Source of the DNA: Hyphomonadaceae bacterium UKL13-1 | GTDB lineage: Bacteria; Pseudomonadota; Alphaproteobacteria; Caulobacterales; Aquidulcibacteraceae | Length of the DNA stretch: 64,000 bases | Assembly: GCA_001602435.1 (NCBI GenBank) | Contig: CP012156.1 | Location: 888,001-952,000 of the forward strand | Direction of reading: 5' to 3' | Shown: one piece after another, positions 27,768-38,339 of the stretch | Numbering within the stretch: the first letter of the stretch is position 1 | Layout: each line of letters begins with the position of its first letter | The notes under the pieces: generated by a model | The model's input: the letters and a program-made list of their open reading frames with translations, nothing else | Database searches by the model: none | What the model was told of the DNA's origin: nothing | Made by a program: the position numbers and the translations under genes

Positions 27768-27939
27768 GACAGCTTGTTCCTTATAAGTCTTTTATTTCCA
27801 TGCCCTCTTGAGGGGGCTTGGGTCAAGCATGCGCTGCTTCCAACCTTGGCGTTCAAAACAGTTTAGTTGACAGAGACCAGATTTACCGTCTCAACCAAGC
27901 GACTGCACACGTATTTTGGATACATATTTGGGCGCTCGT

Positions 27940-28680
27940 ATGATCGAAACAACTCATGATATATTCCTGAAGGGAGCTTTGACCATAGAGCAACCCAGCA
28001 AGGGTTATCGCGCGGGTACGGATGCTGTTCTCTTGGCCGCGGCGGCCGCTGCAATTCCAGCCCGGAAGGCACTCGAAGCAGGTTGTGGGGTAGGTACGGC
28101 GCTGCTGAGCCTCGCATCGTTGCGCGCTGATTCGACGCAGGAGTTGACTGGGCTTGAAAAAGACGCGGCGGCTTGGTCGCTCGCTGTCGCAAATGCTGGA
28201 CGTAATCACGTGCAAGGGGCCGTGAAGTTTGTGTTAGGCGACGTTCTAGCCCCGGACGAGGGCCTAATCAGCCAATTTGACCTCGTGTTTTCCAATCCGC
28301 CTTATTTCGATGATGATCAAGCGATCCGTGACCCCGATGCGTCGCGCCAAGCGGCCTACATATTAGGTGCACCCCTCGATGCCTGGATCAAGGGCATGCT
28401 GGCCATGGCAAAGCCGAAAGGCCGGTTCTTGATGATCCATCGAGCAGACCGTCTGCCGGATATTCTGGCAGCACTTCGCGGCAAAGCTGGCGACATTGGG
28501 GTTTGCCCGGTCCGTCCACGCGCGGGCGATCCGGCTAAGCGGGTGCTGGTGTCAGCTCGCAAAGGGTCTCGTGCGCCCTTGCGCCTTTTGGCTGGGATAG
28601 ACATGCACCCACCAGTCGGGGAGGGGCGGTTTAGCGCTGCTTATCAGGCAATTTGCGATGGCGCGGTCTTAGATGTCTAG
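27940..28680 (+). CDS. tRNA1(Val) (adenine(37)-N6)-methyltransferase-like
   Basis: This 246-residue class I SAM methyltransferase has motif I EAGCGVGTALL and the N6-adenine catalytic motif NPPY (SNPPYFDDD), as in the TrmN6/YfiC family that modifies A37 of tRNA-Val. The start at ATG 27940 (MIETTHDIFLKGAL) is family-typical; a TTG-type start at 27916 is less likely. It is divergent from the polyprenyl synthase gene. Confidence 0.85.
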   Translation: MIETTHDIFLKGALTIEQPSKGYRAGTDAVLLAAAAAAIPARKALEAGCGVGTALLSLASLRADSTQELTGLEKDAAAWSLAVANAGRNHVQGAVKFVLGDVLAPDEGLISQFDLVFSNPPYFDDDQAIRDPDASRQAAYILGAPLDAWIKGMLAMAKPKGRFLMIHRADRLPDILAALRGKAGDIGVCPVRPRAGDPAKRVLVSARKGSRAPLRLLAGIDMHPPVGEGRFSAAYQAICDGAVLDV

Positions 28681-28765
28681 ACCTAACCGCCACTTCATCG
28701 TAACCCCTAATTCGAAGCGGCAAGCCGATACAAAAGCCGTGTAATGTAAGTGCTCAGGAGTGACT

Positions 28766-29878
28766 ATGACCGACGTGTCTGCTTTGTTTCAGCCCCTCAC
28801 CATTCGCGGTGTGACGATCCCCAACCGTATCGCGATGGCACCCATGACGCGTTCCTTCTCGCCCAATGGCGTGCCAGGGCAGAATGTCGCCGATTATTAT
28901 GCGCGCCGGGCGGCAGCAGATGTTGGCCTCCTGATCACCGAAGGCACTGTCACAGACCGCAAGGGTGCCTCTAACGACGCCAATGTGCCTCGTTTTCATG
29001 GCGCAGACGCTTTGTCCGGCTGGGCAAAGGTCGTTGAAGATGTCCACGCACAAGGTGGTAAGATTGCGCCGCAAATTTGGCACCAGGGCATGATGCGCAA
29101 GCCCGGCACAGGCCATTATCCCGACGCGCCAACCGACAGCCCCTCGGGCCTCACCCACACAGGCAAGTCCGTTCTGCCAGTGCCGACCACTGAAGAAGTC
29201 TGGGATATGGTGCAGGCCTATGCGCGTGCCGCAGGCGACGCAGCTAAACTGGGCTTTGATGCCATCGAAATCCATGGTGCGCATGGCTATTTGATCGACG
29301 AATTCTTTTGGGATGTGATGAACGCGCGTACCGACCGTTATGGTGGCTCTTTGCCCGAACGGGCGACCTTTGCCGCTGAAATTGTTGCCGAGTGTCGCAA
29401 GCAAGTGGGGCCAGATATGCCGATCATCTTGCGCTTTTCGCAATGGAAACAGCAAGATTACACGATCAAATTGGCCCATACGCCCCAAGAGCTTGAAGCC
29501 TTCTTAGCCCCCATCGTGGCCGCCGGGGTTGATATGCTGCATTGCTCGCAGCGCCGCGTTTGGGAAGCAGAATTCCCCGATGTCGATGGCGAAAATGGCC
29601 TCAATTGTGCGGGCTGGACTAAGAAAGTCACCGGTGTGCCAACCATCACCGTTGGTTCTATTGGCTTGTCGAGCGATTTTGCGGGTTCTTTCCGCGGAGA
29701 GGGCTCTGCCAAAGCGCCACTCGATGACGTCGTCCGCCGCTTAGAAAAGGGCGAGTATGACATGGTGGCTATTGGGCGGGCTTTATTGCAAGACCCCGAA
29801 TGGGCCAAGAAGGTCAAAGAAGGCCGTACCGATGATCTGATGGATTATGACGGCAAGGCACTGGCGACCTTGTACTAA
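28766..29878 (+). CDS. Old Yellow Enzyme family NAD(P)H:flavin oxidoreductase (alkene reductase)
   Basis: This 370-residue FMN-binding TIM-barrel enzyme reduces activated alkenes. The N-terminus is LFQPLTIRGVTIPNRIAMAPM, with IWHQG in the early barrel. The substrate-binding pair is His-x2-His in IHGAHGYLIDEFFW, as in OYE class II, and GRALLQDPEW closes the FMN phosphate site. AGGAG sits 5 nt before ATG 28766. A strong terminator follows. Confidence 0.9.
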   Translation: MTDVSALFQPLTIRGVTIPNRIAMAPMTRSFSPNGVPGQNVADYYARRAAADVGLLITEGTVTDRKGASNDANVPRFHGADALSGWAKVVEDVHAQGGKIAPQIWHQGMMRKPGTGHYPDAPTDSPSGLTHTGKSVLPVPTTEEVWDMVQAYARAAGDAAKLGFDAIEIHGAHGYLIDEFFWDVMNARTDRYGGSLPERATFAAEIVAECRKQVGPDMPIILRFSQWKQQDYTIKLAHTPQELEAFLAPIVAAGVDMLHCSQRRVWEAEFPDVDGENGLNCAGWTKKVTGVPTITVGSIGLSSDFAGSFRGEGSAKAPLDDVVRRLEKGEYDMVAIGRALLQDPEWAKKVKEGRTDDLMDYDGKALATLY

Positions 29879-29895
29879 GTCTAAACCGATTGATG

Positions 29896-29926
29896 AGGGC
29901 CTGTTCCTGAAGTTCAGGCCCTTTTT
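29896..29926 (+). terminator. Rho-independent terminator of the Old Yellow Enzyme gene
   Basis: The stem AGGGCCTG / CAGGCCCT has an 11-nt loop and is followed by TTTTT. It lies just after the stop and just before the stop of the convergent ispG gene. No T-run is present on the other strand. Confidence 0.8.
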
Positions 29927-29929
29927 CAA

Positions 29930-31072
29930 TTAAGTCGCGGCAGCGAGCTCTTCTTCCGCTTTCGCCGCGCGCATCTCTTCGGCTTTGGCTTCCACCAACT
30001 CCACAATATGGTCAATCATGCCATCGTTGGAGAGTTTATGGTGCGCTTTGCCGGCCATATAGATCATGCCCGCACCCTTGCCGCCGCCCGTAAAGCCCAA
30101 GTCCGTATAGAGCGCTTCACCGGGGCCATTGACCACACAGCCAATGATCGACAGCGAGATTGGCTCGGAAACATGCGACAGTCGGCTTTCCAAGGCCTCC
30201 ACCGTGCGGATGACGTCAAAGCCTTGGCGGGCACAAGATGGGCACGCGATGATGTTCACGCCGCGCGTGCGCAGGCCGAGGCTCTTGAGAATATCATAGC
30301 CGACGCGCACTTCCTCTTCGGGCTCTGCCGACAAGGACACGCGGATCGTGTCACCAATCCCAGCCCAGAGGAGCGAGCCAATGCCAATGGACGACTTCAC
30401 GGTGCCCGAGCGTGCTGCCCCCGCTTCGGTAACGCCTAGGTGCAGTGGGCAATCAATCGCTTCAGACAAGGCTTGATAGGCCGCAACCGTCAGGAAGGTA
30501 TCCGATGCTTTGACCGAGATTTTGAATTCATGAAAGTCGAGGTCTTGCAGAATGCGTGCATGGTCTAGCGCGCTTTCCACCATGGCCTCTGGGCAAGGCT
30601 CACCATATTTTTCGAGCAAATCAGCCTCAAGCGAACCGGCATTCACGCCAATGCGGATTGAGCAGCCATTGTTGCGGGCGGCACTGACCACTTCGCGCAC
30701 CCGTTCGGCTGAGCCAATATTGCCGGGATTAATGCGCAAACAGGCAGCGCCTGCTTCAGCGGCTTCAATCGCGCGCTTATAGTGAAAGTGGATATCCGCC
30801 ACGATCGGCACCTGTGCTGCACGCACAATGGTTTTGAGCGCAGCGGTAGACTCAACGTCGGGACAAGAGACGCGGATAATGTCGACACCGACTTCTTCAC
30901 AACGGCGGATTTGGTCGATTGTCGCCCCAGCATCTGGCGTTGGCGTATTGGTCATGGTCTGCACGCTGATTGGCGCATCGCCACCGACGGCCACTTTACC
31001 CACCATGATCTGGCGTGACTTGCGCCGCACAATGGTGCGCCAAGGGCGGATATGTTCCAGACCAGTCGCCAC
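29930..31072 (-). CDS. ispG: 4-hydroxy-3-methylbut-2-en-1-yl diphosphate synthase
   Basis: This 380-residue [4Fe-4S] enzyme performs the penultimate step of the MEP isoprenoid pathway. It has the N-terminal TIM barrel (IISVQTM-like start [21 protein letters not shown]) and the iron-sulphur ligands CPSC and GCVVNGPGE in the C-terminal domain. The start is GTG 31072, preceded by GAGG. The tail is Ala/Glu-rich. The gene lies in the usual neighbourhood of rodZ and ptsP. Confidence 0.94.
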   Translation of the reverse strand: MATGLEHIRPWRTIVRRKSRQIMVGKVAVGGDAPISVQTMTNTPTPDAGATIDQIRRCEEVGVDIIRVSCPDVESTAALKTIVRAAQVPIVADIHFHYKRAIEAAEAGAACLRINPGNIGSAERVREVVSAARNNGCSIRIGVNAGSLEADLLEKYGEPCPEAMVESALDHARILQDLDFHEFKISVKASDTFLTVAAYQALSEAIDCPLHLGVTEAGAARSGTVKSSIGIGSLLWAGIGDTIRVSLSAEPEEEVRVGYDILKSLGLRTRGVNIIACPSCARQGFDVIRTVEALESRLSHVSEPISLSIIGCVVNGPGEALYTDLGFTGGGKGAGMIYMAGKAHHKLSNDGMIDHIVELVEAKAEEMRAAKAEEELAAAT

Positions 31073-31246
31073 GTCGTAACCTCTTGTTTCTCGCAGTTTA
31101 TCAGGGCTCGTTCAGCATGAAGCTAGCCGGCCAGCTGTTGGGATTGGAACCATCAGACAGGCCAGACCGTCAACCACACGCCAAAGCGTACAGAAAACTA
31201 TAGGACGGCTTTGATAGAAGTTCCAGTCACGTGCCTGTGCGGCACC

Positions 31247-32281
31247 CTATTGGGCGGCAGGGCTGGTGGCTTTGGCTGGTGCAGGTGATGCCGTCGCTGG
31301 TGTGGCAGTAGCTGTTACAGCTGGACCAGGCGCGGTGGTAACAGGGCTTGCCCCATTTGGGGCCACAGATTGGGTTGCCGCTGGCTGATCCTTAGCCTGT
31401 TGCGCGGCTAGCTTTGCAGCTTCTTCCGCAGCCAAAGCGGCAGCTGCTTCGGCTTCAGCTTTTGATTTTGCAGTCGCAATCGCTTCAAAATCAGGCACGC
31501 GCCAATTGACAACTTTCTTGCCGGCTTCACCAATCACGACCGTCTGGCCATAGCCACTGGCTTCTAGCACGCCGCCAAAGGGTGAGGAGACGAACCAGCG
31601 CCCCAAGCCATCGGTAGAAATGCTTTCGTCCTTGCGAAGGATCCGATCGGTGACTAGGGCACCGTCCTCGCCGCGCAATGTCACGCGCACATCTTGCAAA
31701 GCTTTCAGGGTTGAAAGCGGTTGTACATCGGCCGTGGCTTGTACCGGGCCCTTCGGCTGGGCTTCGGCCCATGCCTTGATCTTCTCATCAGGTGGCGCAA
31801 CCACGTCCACGGGCTGAGGCTTAATCGCGTGCAAGCTGGCCCACACAATTAGCCAACCCAATAGCGCGAGCGCCACAACCGCACCGGCAGGCGCAACAAA
31901 TTTGGACGGCTGCGTAGCAATCTCGGATTCGCGGCGGCGCTGCACAGGCTCCCACGCGTCGCGGAATTCGCTGACAAGGCCGTCGCAATCGACAAGGCCT
32001 AACAGCTCTCCATAAGCGCGCACATAACCAAGGGCATAGCCAAGTCCGGGCAACTTCTGGAATTGCATGGATTCAATCGCGGCGACCTGCTCTGGCTTTA
32101 GCTTGAGGGCGGCGGCAACTTGATGGATGGACAATTCTTGATCGCGGCGAGCGGCTTGCAAACGAGCCCCTGGACCGTCCGCATCAGGATTATCGACTGA
32201 GCCCACCAGACGCAAATGTCCACGCCCCGAATGGAGCGCTTTGGCTGCGTCTAACGTGCGTGCGGCCTCTGCCGGACTCAT
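31247..32281 (-). CDS. RodZ-like helix-turn-helix membrane protein
   Basis: This 344-residue RodZ-like protein links the MreB cytoskeleton to the cell wall machinery. It has a cytoplasmic helix-turn-helix (about residues 38-105, with LSIHQVAAALKLKPEQVAAIE), a single membrane helix near 130-150 (VVALALLGWLIVWASL), a periplasmic DUF4115-like beta domain and a low-complexity tail rich in Ala, Pro and Thr. The ATG at 32281 (MSPAEAARTLD) is preferred to the in-frame 32323 start. Confidence 0.85.
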   Translation of the reverse strand: MSPAEAARTLDAAKALHSGRGHLRLVGSVDNPDADGPGARLQAARRDQELSIHQVAAALKLKPEQVAAIESMQFQKLPGLGYALGYVRAYGELLGLVDCDGLVSEFRDAWEPVQRRRESEIATQPSKFVAPAGAVVALALLGWLIVWASLHAIKPQPVDVVAPPDEKIKAWAEAQPKGPVQATADVQPLSTLKALQDVRVTLRGEDGALVTDRILRKDESISTDGLGRWFVSSPFGGVLEASGYGQTVVIGEAGKKVVNWRVPDFEAIATAKSKAEAEAAAALAAEEAAKLAAQQAKDQPAATQSVAPNGASPVTTAPGPAVTATATPATASPAPAKATSPAAQ

Positions 32282-32354
32282 CGTGTCAATCCTTAATCTT
32301 AGGCCATACCACAGTGCGGCCATTTGGTTTAAAAACTCTTAGCGTTATTTCGTG

Positions 32355-34616
32355 TCAATTTACTACAACGCTGTGTGCTTTTGCATAGTCTTTCAGTGCA
32401 TTGCGAAGGTGCACGTCACCTTTACGCAACAAAGACGTCAAGGTTTTGGAGAAATCTTCCCCATCAAGGGACATCAGCATTCTTTTTACCGGCCCGATTC
32501 CCCCAGCAGGCATAGAAAGCCTTGTAAAGCCTAGGCCGATCATCGCCATGGCTTCGAGGGGGCGACCGGCATGTTCGCCGCAAATCGAGATCGGAGTTTG
32601 CCCCGCGCTGTCGCGAATATGCTTTAAAAAGGTGAGCGCTGGACGAGATAGAATATCATAGCGATCGGCCACTTTGGCGGTGCCGCGGTCAGCAGCAAAG
32701 AAGAATTGCATCAAATCGTTAGTGCCGATCGATAGGAAGTCAGCATGCTCGGCAATCGAGGCAGTGTCCCAAGCCAAAGCCGGAGCCTCAATCATCGCAC
32801 CCGTCTCTACCCGGGTTGGGCCTAGGCGACCATTAGCACGCGCCCAAGCCAATTCTTTCTCGAGGAGCTCACGGGCGCGATGGAACTCATCCACCACAGC
32901 CACGAGTGGAAACATCACGCGCAATAGGCGGCCTTCGGCAGCGCGAACGAGCGCCCGCAATTGGTAGCGCGACAGACCAGGACGATCGAGGCCCATGCGG
33001 ACAGCGCGCCAGCCCATGGCGGGGTTTTCTTCCCGCTCGGTCGGCATATAGGCCGCGACTTTGTCGCCACCGAGGTCCAGCGTCCGAAAGGTCACGGGCC
33101 GACCTTGGGCGAGGTCGAGCGCTTCGGTGTAAAGGGCGGTCTGTGCATCAAGACGGGGCAAAGAGTCCGCGATCATAAATTGGAATTCGGTGCGATAGAG
33201 ACCAACGCCGCTGGCCCCGGTGGTTTCCAATTGCTCTAGATCTATGGCGAGGCCCGCATTCAGCAACAATTGGATGGATTGGCCATCACGGGTTTTGCTA
33301 GGCAAATCCTTCTTAGCAGCAAACAATTCCTGTTCTGCGCTTTGGGCTTCAAATCGACTATGCAGCGCCTGCGACACCATTCTATCGGGCCGCAAATAAG
33401 CTTGCGCTTCATTGCCATCGACAATGATCGTGTCGCCGGCCTCAACCCGCGAGAGCAAATTGGGCAGTTGGCCCAACATTGGAACCCCCATCGCCTTGGC
33501 CACGATGGCCGCATGGGAGGAGGGGGAGCCTTCTTCCAGCAAAATGGCCTTGATGCGCCCACGCCCATATTCGAGAAGCTCGGCAGGACCAATGTCGCGG
33601 GCCACCAGAATAGAATCCTCCGGCGCTTCCTTTCGGTCACCGGCATCACCCGACAAATAGCGCAGCAGGCGGTTATCCAGCTCTTCCAAATCGTGCAGGC
33701 GGTCGCGAATATAGCCGTCCTTGGCACTCGTCATGCGCGCGCGGTGTTCGGAACGAACTTGTTCGACCGAGGCTTCTGCCGTCAGGCCGTTTTTCACCCC
33801 ATCGCGCAGCCGTCTCTCCCACGAACGATCTTGGCTGAGCAGGTGAAAGGTTTCGAGCACTTCAAACGAGGTACCGCCCAAAGTCTGCACATCCCCCGCC
33901 AAAAGCGCTTCAAGGCCCGACCGCAATTTGGCCAAGGCTTCATCAAGGCGTTGTTCCTCTGCCACGGGATCGTCAGACAGATAGCGCGTCGGCTCTACAT
34001 CGGGATCGTGTAACAGCGCTTGCCCCGAAGCAAGCCCACGTGAATAGGCTTTGCCCTTGAGTGTTTCAGGCGTCGTCGGTTTGATCTGAAACTCTGAAAG
34101 CGCTCCGGTAAGGTCTTCCACCGACACGATTTCAGCCAGCACAGTGGCAATCAGTTGCAGCGCTTCGATTTCGTCATCTTCATAGGTGCGGGCATAGCGG
34201 TTCTGCACCACCAAAACCCCGACAACCCGGCCGCTGCGCAAGACGGGCACACCCATGAAGGATTGAAACGGGTCTTCCCCTGTTTCCGGGCGATAGGAAA
34301 AGCGGGGGTGTTTCGGAGCATCCGCCAAACTAATCGGCTCGACCCCTTCCGCCACGAGGCCAACAAGGCCTTCACCAGCTTTCATCCGTGTGCGGTGGAT
34401 TGCATCTCGCGAGAGCCCCTCAGTCGCGAATAATTCTAATGATCCGTCGGAGCGCCGAAGGTAAATTGAGCACACGTCTGCTACCATCGTCGTGCCGATT
34501 TGCGCGACGATCCGGTCTAAGCGGGTCTGGGTGTCGACGTCCTGTACCATGACATCGCGTAGGCGACGCAATAGAACGCGTGACCCCCCCGCATTGCCAG
34601 AAGAAACAGGGCTCAT
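32355..34616 (-). CDS. ptsP: Phosphoenolpyruvate-protein phosphotransferase PtsP (EI-Ntr)
   Basis: This 753-residue EI-Ntr, the first enzyme of the nitrogen PTS, moves phosphate from PEP to NPr. It has an N-terminal GAF domain (1 to about 165), then the EI domains with the phosphorylated His in GSPSSHAAIVAK, the PEP-binding GLYRTEFQFM segment and the Cys site CGEHAGRP. The start is taken as 34616. It lies downstream of lysC, the classical order in this class. Confidence 0.94.
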   Translation of the reverse strand: MSPVSSGNAGGSRVLLRRLRDVMVQDVDTQTRLDRIVAQIGTTMVADVCSIYLRRSDGSLELFATEGLSRDAIHRTRMKAGEGLVGLVAEGVEPISLADAPKHPRFSYRPETGEDPFQSFMGVPVLRSGRVVGVLVVQNRYARTYEDDEIEALQLIATVLAEIVSVEDLTGALSEFQIKPTTPETLKGKAYSRGLASGQALLHDPDVEPTRYLSDDPVAEEQRLDEALAKLRSGLEALLAGDVQTLGGTSFEVLETFHLLSQDRSWERRLRDGVKNGLTAEASVEQVRSEHRARMTSAKDGYIRDRLHDLEELDNRLLRYLSGDAGDRKEAPEDSILVARDIGPAELLEYGRGRIKAILLEEGSPSSHAAIVAKAMGVPMLGQLPNLLSRVEAGDTIIVDGNEAQAYLRPDRMVSQALHSRFEAQSAEQELFAAKKDLPSKTRDGQSIQLLLNAGLAIDLEQLETTGASGVGLYRTEFQFMIADSLPRLDAQTALYTEALDLAQGRPVTFRTLDLGGDKVAAYMPTEREENPAMGWRAVRMGLDRPGLSRYQLRALVRAAEGRLLRVMFPLVAVVDEFHRARELLEKELAWARANGRLGPTRVETGAMIEAPALAWDTASIAEHADFLSIGTNDLMQFFFAADRGTAKVADRYDILSRPALTFLKHIRDSAGQTPISICGEHAGRPLEAMAMIGLGFTRLSMPAGGIGPVKRMLMSLDGEDFSKTLTSLLRKGDVHLRNALKDYAKAHSVVVN

Positions 34617-34749
34617 TCACTTCCTCGAAACGGTGCGGTGTGGCACCCCGCACACGCAGGACCACACCATAAGTCGCCTTCCTCATACAAGAGAAGGGAT
34701 AAACTGTCCTTCAAAGCGACAGCATTTTTTGCTGCAAGCTGCACAAAAC

Positions 34750-35994
34750 TTAGGCAGCGTCGAGCCCATAGGCCGTATGCAGCGCCCGTACCGCCAATTC
34801 CGTGTAGGAGCTGTCGATCAGAACCGAGATTTTGATCTCCGATGTGGCGATGTTCTCAATATTGATCCCCTTCTTTGAAAGGGCATCAAACATGATGCGT
34901 GCAACACCCACGTGCGAACGCATGCCGACGCCAATCACGGAGACTTTTGAGACGTCTTTTTTGACCTCGACCTGCTCAAAGCCAATTTGCTCTTGTGCGG
35001 CACTCATCAGCGCCATGGCGCGATCGGCTTCCCGCTCTGGCACGGTAAAGGTCATATTGACCGCCCCTTCAGTGCGGGAAGGGGCTTGGACGATCATGTC
35101 CACGTTGATGTTGGCTTCGGCCAAGCGACCAAAGATATCGGCGGCAACGCCTGGGTGATCCTGCAAAGCTTTCAGCGACACTTTGGCTTCGTCGCGCGAA
35201 TAGGCGATGCCCGACACGATTTGCTTTTCCACAATTTCATCCTCATCACAGACCAAAGTTCCAGGGTTTGGCTCACCGGGTTCAACAAAACTCGACAACA
35301 CGCGTACGGGCACACGTTTGGCCATGGCCAATTCTACCGAACGAGTTTGCAAGACTTTCGCCCCGAGCGAGGCCATTTCGAGCATTTCCTCATAGGAGAT
35401 TTTTTCAAGGCGTTGGGCCTTGGGCACCATGCGGGGGTCGGTCGTGTAGACGCCGTCCACATCGGTATAAATATCGCAGCGCTCTGCCTTCAGCGCGGCT
35501 GCTACAGCCACGGCAGAGGTGTCTGACCCGCCCCGACCCAGAGTCGTGATGCGGTCTTCTTCGGTCACGCCTTGGAAGCCTGGGATCACGGCCACTTCGC
35601 CGGCATCAATGGCAGAGGCGACTTCATCGGCATCAATATCAGAAATACGGGCAGAGCCATGGGCGGAGCTGGACGCGACGCGGATTTGCCAGCCCTGCCA
35701 TGAACGGGCGGGAATTCCCATGCTGCGCAGGGCCAGCGCCAACAGGCCCGTTGTGACTTGCTCGCCCGTAGCGACCACCACATCATATTCATCGTCGAAT
35801 AATTCTGGTGGCAGGCCTTCGCCGGCTTGGCGCGAAAGTTCAACCAAGCGATTGGTCTCACCCGACATGGCCGAAACCACCACGGCAATCCCGTGCCCTG
35901 CTTGACGCTCAGCACTCACCAAGCGCGCAACGCGGCGGATACGTTCGACGTCTCCCACAGAGGTTCCACCAAACTTCATCACCAGACGCGACAT
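34750..35994 (-). CDS. lysC: Aspartate kinase
   Basis: This 414-residue kinase makes 4-phospho-aspartate, the first step to Lys, Thr, Met and diaminopimelate. The N-terminal catalytic motif KFGGTSV is intact, with [18 protein letters not shown] for substrate binding and the C-terminal pair of ACT domains (about 260-414) for feedback control. The length matches the monofunctional type. It is divergent from ubiG with about 150 bp between the starts. Confidence 0.94.
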   Translation of the reverse strand: MSRLVMKFGGTSVGDVERIRRVARLVSAERQAGHGIAVVVSAMSGETNRLVELSRQAGEGLPPELFDDEYDVVVATGEQVTTGLLALALRSMGIPARSWQGWQIRVASSSAHGSARISDIDADEVASAIDAGEVAVIPGFQGVTEEDRITTLGRGGSDTSAVAVAAALKAERCDIYTDVDGVYTTDPRMVPKAQRLEKISYEEMLEMASLGAKVLQTRSVELAMAKRVPVRVLSSFVEPGEPNPGTLVCDEDEIVEKQIVSGIAYSRDEAKVSLKALQDHPGVAADIFGRLAEANINVDMIVQAPSRTEGAVNMTFTVPEREADRAMALMSAAQEQIGFEQVEVKKDVSKVSVIGVGMRSHVGVARIMFDALSKKGINIENIATSEIKISVLIDSSYTELAVRALHTAYGLDAA

Positions 35995-36144
35995 GCTTCT
36001 TTGCTCCTCAGCTATGCCATTAGACGCAGAAATCTGCTGTTACAAACAGACGATGGCTCTCGACGCGCGCGCTCATCGCTCTATGAAGTCTTTAGGTCAA
36101 TCCTTTTGCATGTTGCAAACTGTCACACAGGTGAGTTGAACCCG

Positions 36145-36927
36145 ATGCCTAGAGCCACCCAAGACGCGACGATGGAGATGCCGCCACGCTCGCCTTCGAT
36201 CGATCCGGCAGAAGTGGCCAAGTTTGCGGCCATGGCAGAAGACTGGTGGAACCCCTATGGCAAGTTCCGTCCTCTGCACAAATTCAACCCCACTCGGTTG
36301 CGCTTTATTCGCGAGACAGCTGAAGCCCATTTCCGCCTGAAGCCTGGTGCCGAATTGCCTCTCAAGGGTCTGAAACTGCTGGACATTGGCTGCGGTGGTG
36401 GGCTGTTGAGCGAGCCGATGACACGCCTTGGTGCCAAGGTCACTGGAGTGGATGCGACCGAGCCTAATATCAAGACGGCTATGACGCATGCAGCACAAAC
36501 CGGCCTTGAAATCGACTATCGCCATGGCACGGCTGAGGGCTTGTTAGCTTCAGGCGAAGGCCCATTTGACATTGTGCTCAATATGGAAGTGGTGGAGCAT
36601 GTAGCTGATGCAGCAGCTTTTCTAAAGAATACTGCGCAATTGGTGGCACCAGGTGGCCTGATGTTTGTTGCCACCATCAATCGTACGCCCAAAGCGCTCG
36701 CTCTCGCCATTATTGGGGCAGAGCGGATTTTGCGTTGGTTGCCACCGGGCACACATGATTACGACAAGCTGGTCAAACCATCCGAGATCCAAGCGGCCCT
36801 CAAGCCGGAAGCTGGACTGACGCTCGATGAGCCAATCGGCGTGAATTATAATCCTCTAATGGACCGTTGGTCCTTGGGATCTGACACCAGCATGAATTAC
36901 ATGATTGTGGTGCGTAAGGCGGTTTAG
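36145..36927 (+). CDS. ubiG: Ubiquinone biosynthesis O-methyltransferase
   Basis: This 260-residue SAM methyltransferase carries out both O-methylations in ubiquinone synthesis. It has the family entry segment [20 protein letters not shown], motif [20 protein letters not shown], motif II ([13 protein letters not shown]) and the end motif with TINRT and [10 protein letters not shown]. The start at 36145 is taken because longer frames overlap lysC; ATG 36172 is also possible. Confidence 0.93.
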   Translation: MPRATQDATMEMPPRSPSIDPAEVAKFAAMAEDWWNPYGKFRPLHKFNPTRLRFIRETAEAHFRLKPGAELPLKGLKLLDIGCGGGLLSEPMTRLGAKVTGVDATEPNIKTAMTHAAQTGLEIDYRHGTAEGLLASGEGPFDIVLNMEVVEHVADAAAFLKNTAQLVAPGGLMFVATINRTPKALALAIIGAERILRWLPPGTHDYDKLVKPSEIQAALKPEAGLTLDEPIGVNYNPLMDRWSLGSDTSMNYMIVVRKAV

Positions 36928-36960
36928 TCTTTTGCGCTGAATCGAAATGGACGAAAAAGC

Positions 36961-36996
36961 AACAGGACCAAACCGGAAAGGCTTGGTCCTGTTTTC
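36961..36996 (+). terminator. Rho-independent terminator of ubiG
   Basis: The 11-bp stem AACAGGACCAA / TTGGTCCTGTT has an 11-nt loop and ends in a TTTT run, about 35 bp after the ubiG stop. Confidence 0.85.
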
Positions 36997-37070
36997 ATGC
37001 TGGTGGGCGTAAAAGCCCCGCACGTTTTCGCAAGCGGTGGTGAAGCGCGACAAGCGCCCTTCAGGCTCGT

Positions 37071-38162
37071 CTACATGTCGTCCATCTCGCCATCTTCGGA
37101 GACGGGCTCACCGGCCAAAACTTCCGCGAGAATGCCAGCGTTCTGGCGCACTTTATGCTCAATCTCAGCGGCCATTTCAGGATTTGACTTCAGGAAGGCG
37201 CGGGCATTGTCCTTGCCTTGGCCAATCCGGGTGCTGTCATAAGAATACCAAGACCCAGATTTCTCAACGATCCCGGCCTTCACACCCAGATCAATTAGTT
37301 CACCCTGCTTGGAGATACCTTCGCCGTAGAGAATGTCGAACTCAACCTGTTTGAACGGTGGGGCGACTTTATTCTTGACGACTTTGACGCGGGTAACATT
37401 GCCCACCACGTCTTCTTTGTCTTTGATCTGGCCAATGCGGCGAATGTCCAAACGAACCGAAGCGTAGAATTTCAGGGCATTGCCGCCTGTTGTGGTTTCG
37501 GGGTTGCCGAACATCACGCCAATTTTCATGCGGATCTGGTTGATGAAGATCACCAAAGTCTTGGAGCGCGAGATTGAGCCTGTCAATTTGCGCAAAGCCT
37601 GGCTCATCAAGCGGGCTTGTAGACCCGGCAGGCTGTCGCCCATGTCGCCTTCAATTTCAGCCTTAGGCGTGAGTGCTGCAACCGAGTCGATTACCAAGAC
37701 GTCGACCGCGCCAGAGCGTACCAAGGTGTCGGTGATTTCAAGCGCCTGTTCGCCCGTGTCTGGCTGCGAGATCAAAAGATCGCTCAAATCCACGCCAAGT
37801 TTGCGGGCATAGATGGGGTCAAGCGCATGTTCGGCGTCGACGAAGGCACAAACACCGCCACTCTTCTGCGCTTCAGCGATACAATGTAGCGCCAAAGTGG
37901 TTTTACCCGAGCTTTCAGGGCCGTAAATTTCAACGATGCGACCGCGAGGCAGGCCGCCAATCCCCAAAGCGATATCAAGCCCGAGAGAACCGGTTGAAAC
38001 TGATTCAATCTCAACCGCTGCGCCTTGTTCGCCCAAGCGCATGATCGAGCCTTTGCCGAAGGCACGCTCAATCTGAGACAGGGCCGATTCGAGAGCTTTT
38101 TCTTTGTCCATATCGTTCTTTTCCACCAAGCGAAGCGCTGCATTTGAAGCCTGAGTAGCCAT
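37071..38162 (-). CDS. recA: Recombinase RecA
   Basis: This 363-residue recombinase drives strand exchange and LexA self-cleavage. It has the Walker [10 protein letters not shown], the MAW motif region, [14 protein letters not shown] for the DNA-binding loop, and an acidic C-terminus (EDGEMDDM). The start at ATG 38162 ([17 protein letters not shown]) is preferred to the in-frame 38201. A LexA-type operator lies about 113 bp upstream, so the gene is SOS-regulated. Confidence 0.96.
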   Translation of the reverse strand: MATQASNAALRLVEKNDMDKEKALESALSQIERAFGKGSIMRLGEQGAAVEIESVSTGSLGLDIALGIGGLPRGRIVEIYGPESSGKTTLALHCIAEAQKSGGVCAFVDAEHALDPIYARKLGVDLSDLLISQPDTGEQALEITDTLVRSGAVDVLVIDSVAALTPKAEIEGDMGDSLPGLQARLMSQALRKLTGSISRSKTLVIFINQIRMKIGVMFGNPETTTGGNALKFYASVRLDIRRIGQIKDKEDVVGNVTRVKVVKNKVAPPFKQVEFDILYGEGISKQGELIDLGVKAGIVEKSGSWYSYDSTRIGQGKDNARAFLKSNPEMAAEIEHKVRQNAGILAEVLAGEPVSEDGEMDDM

Positions 38163-38274
38163 CTTTGAACCCCTTTTCACGATTCCCGCCTGCATCCGCA
38201 CAATGGGCTCAGTAGAGCTGTGTGCAAACCAGACTTTGTCACGTCATGAAGGTTTTGTATCCGATCTGTTCTCA

Positions 38275-38289
38275 GAACACAAGTGGAAC
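38275..38289 (-). promoter_or_regulatory. LexA (SOS) operator of recA, GTTC-N7-GTTC
   Basis: On the recA strand the sequence reads GTTC-CACTTGT-GTTC with exactly 7 nt between half-sites, the alphaproteobacterial SOS box. It is intergenic between cckA and recA. An adjoining TGTTCTCAGAACA palindrome overlaps the second half-site. Confidence 0.75.
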
Positions 38290-38339
38290 ATAGGGGAATA
38301 ATCTACTTTTTTAAAATACATACGTCCAATTTTGACGTA

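Noticed and set aside
33270..34013. 247-aa plus-strand open frame inside ptsP
   Set aside because: Shadow of ptsP; the real protein has intact catalytic motifs in the other strand.
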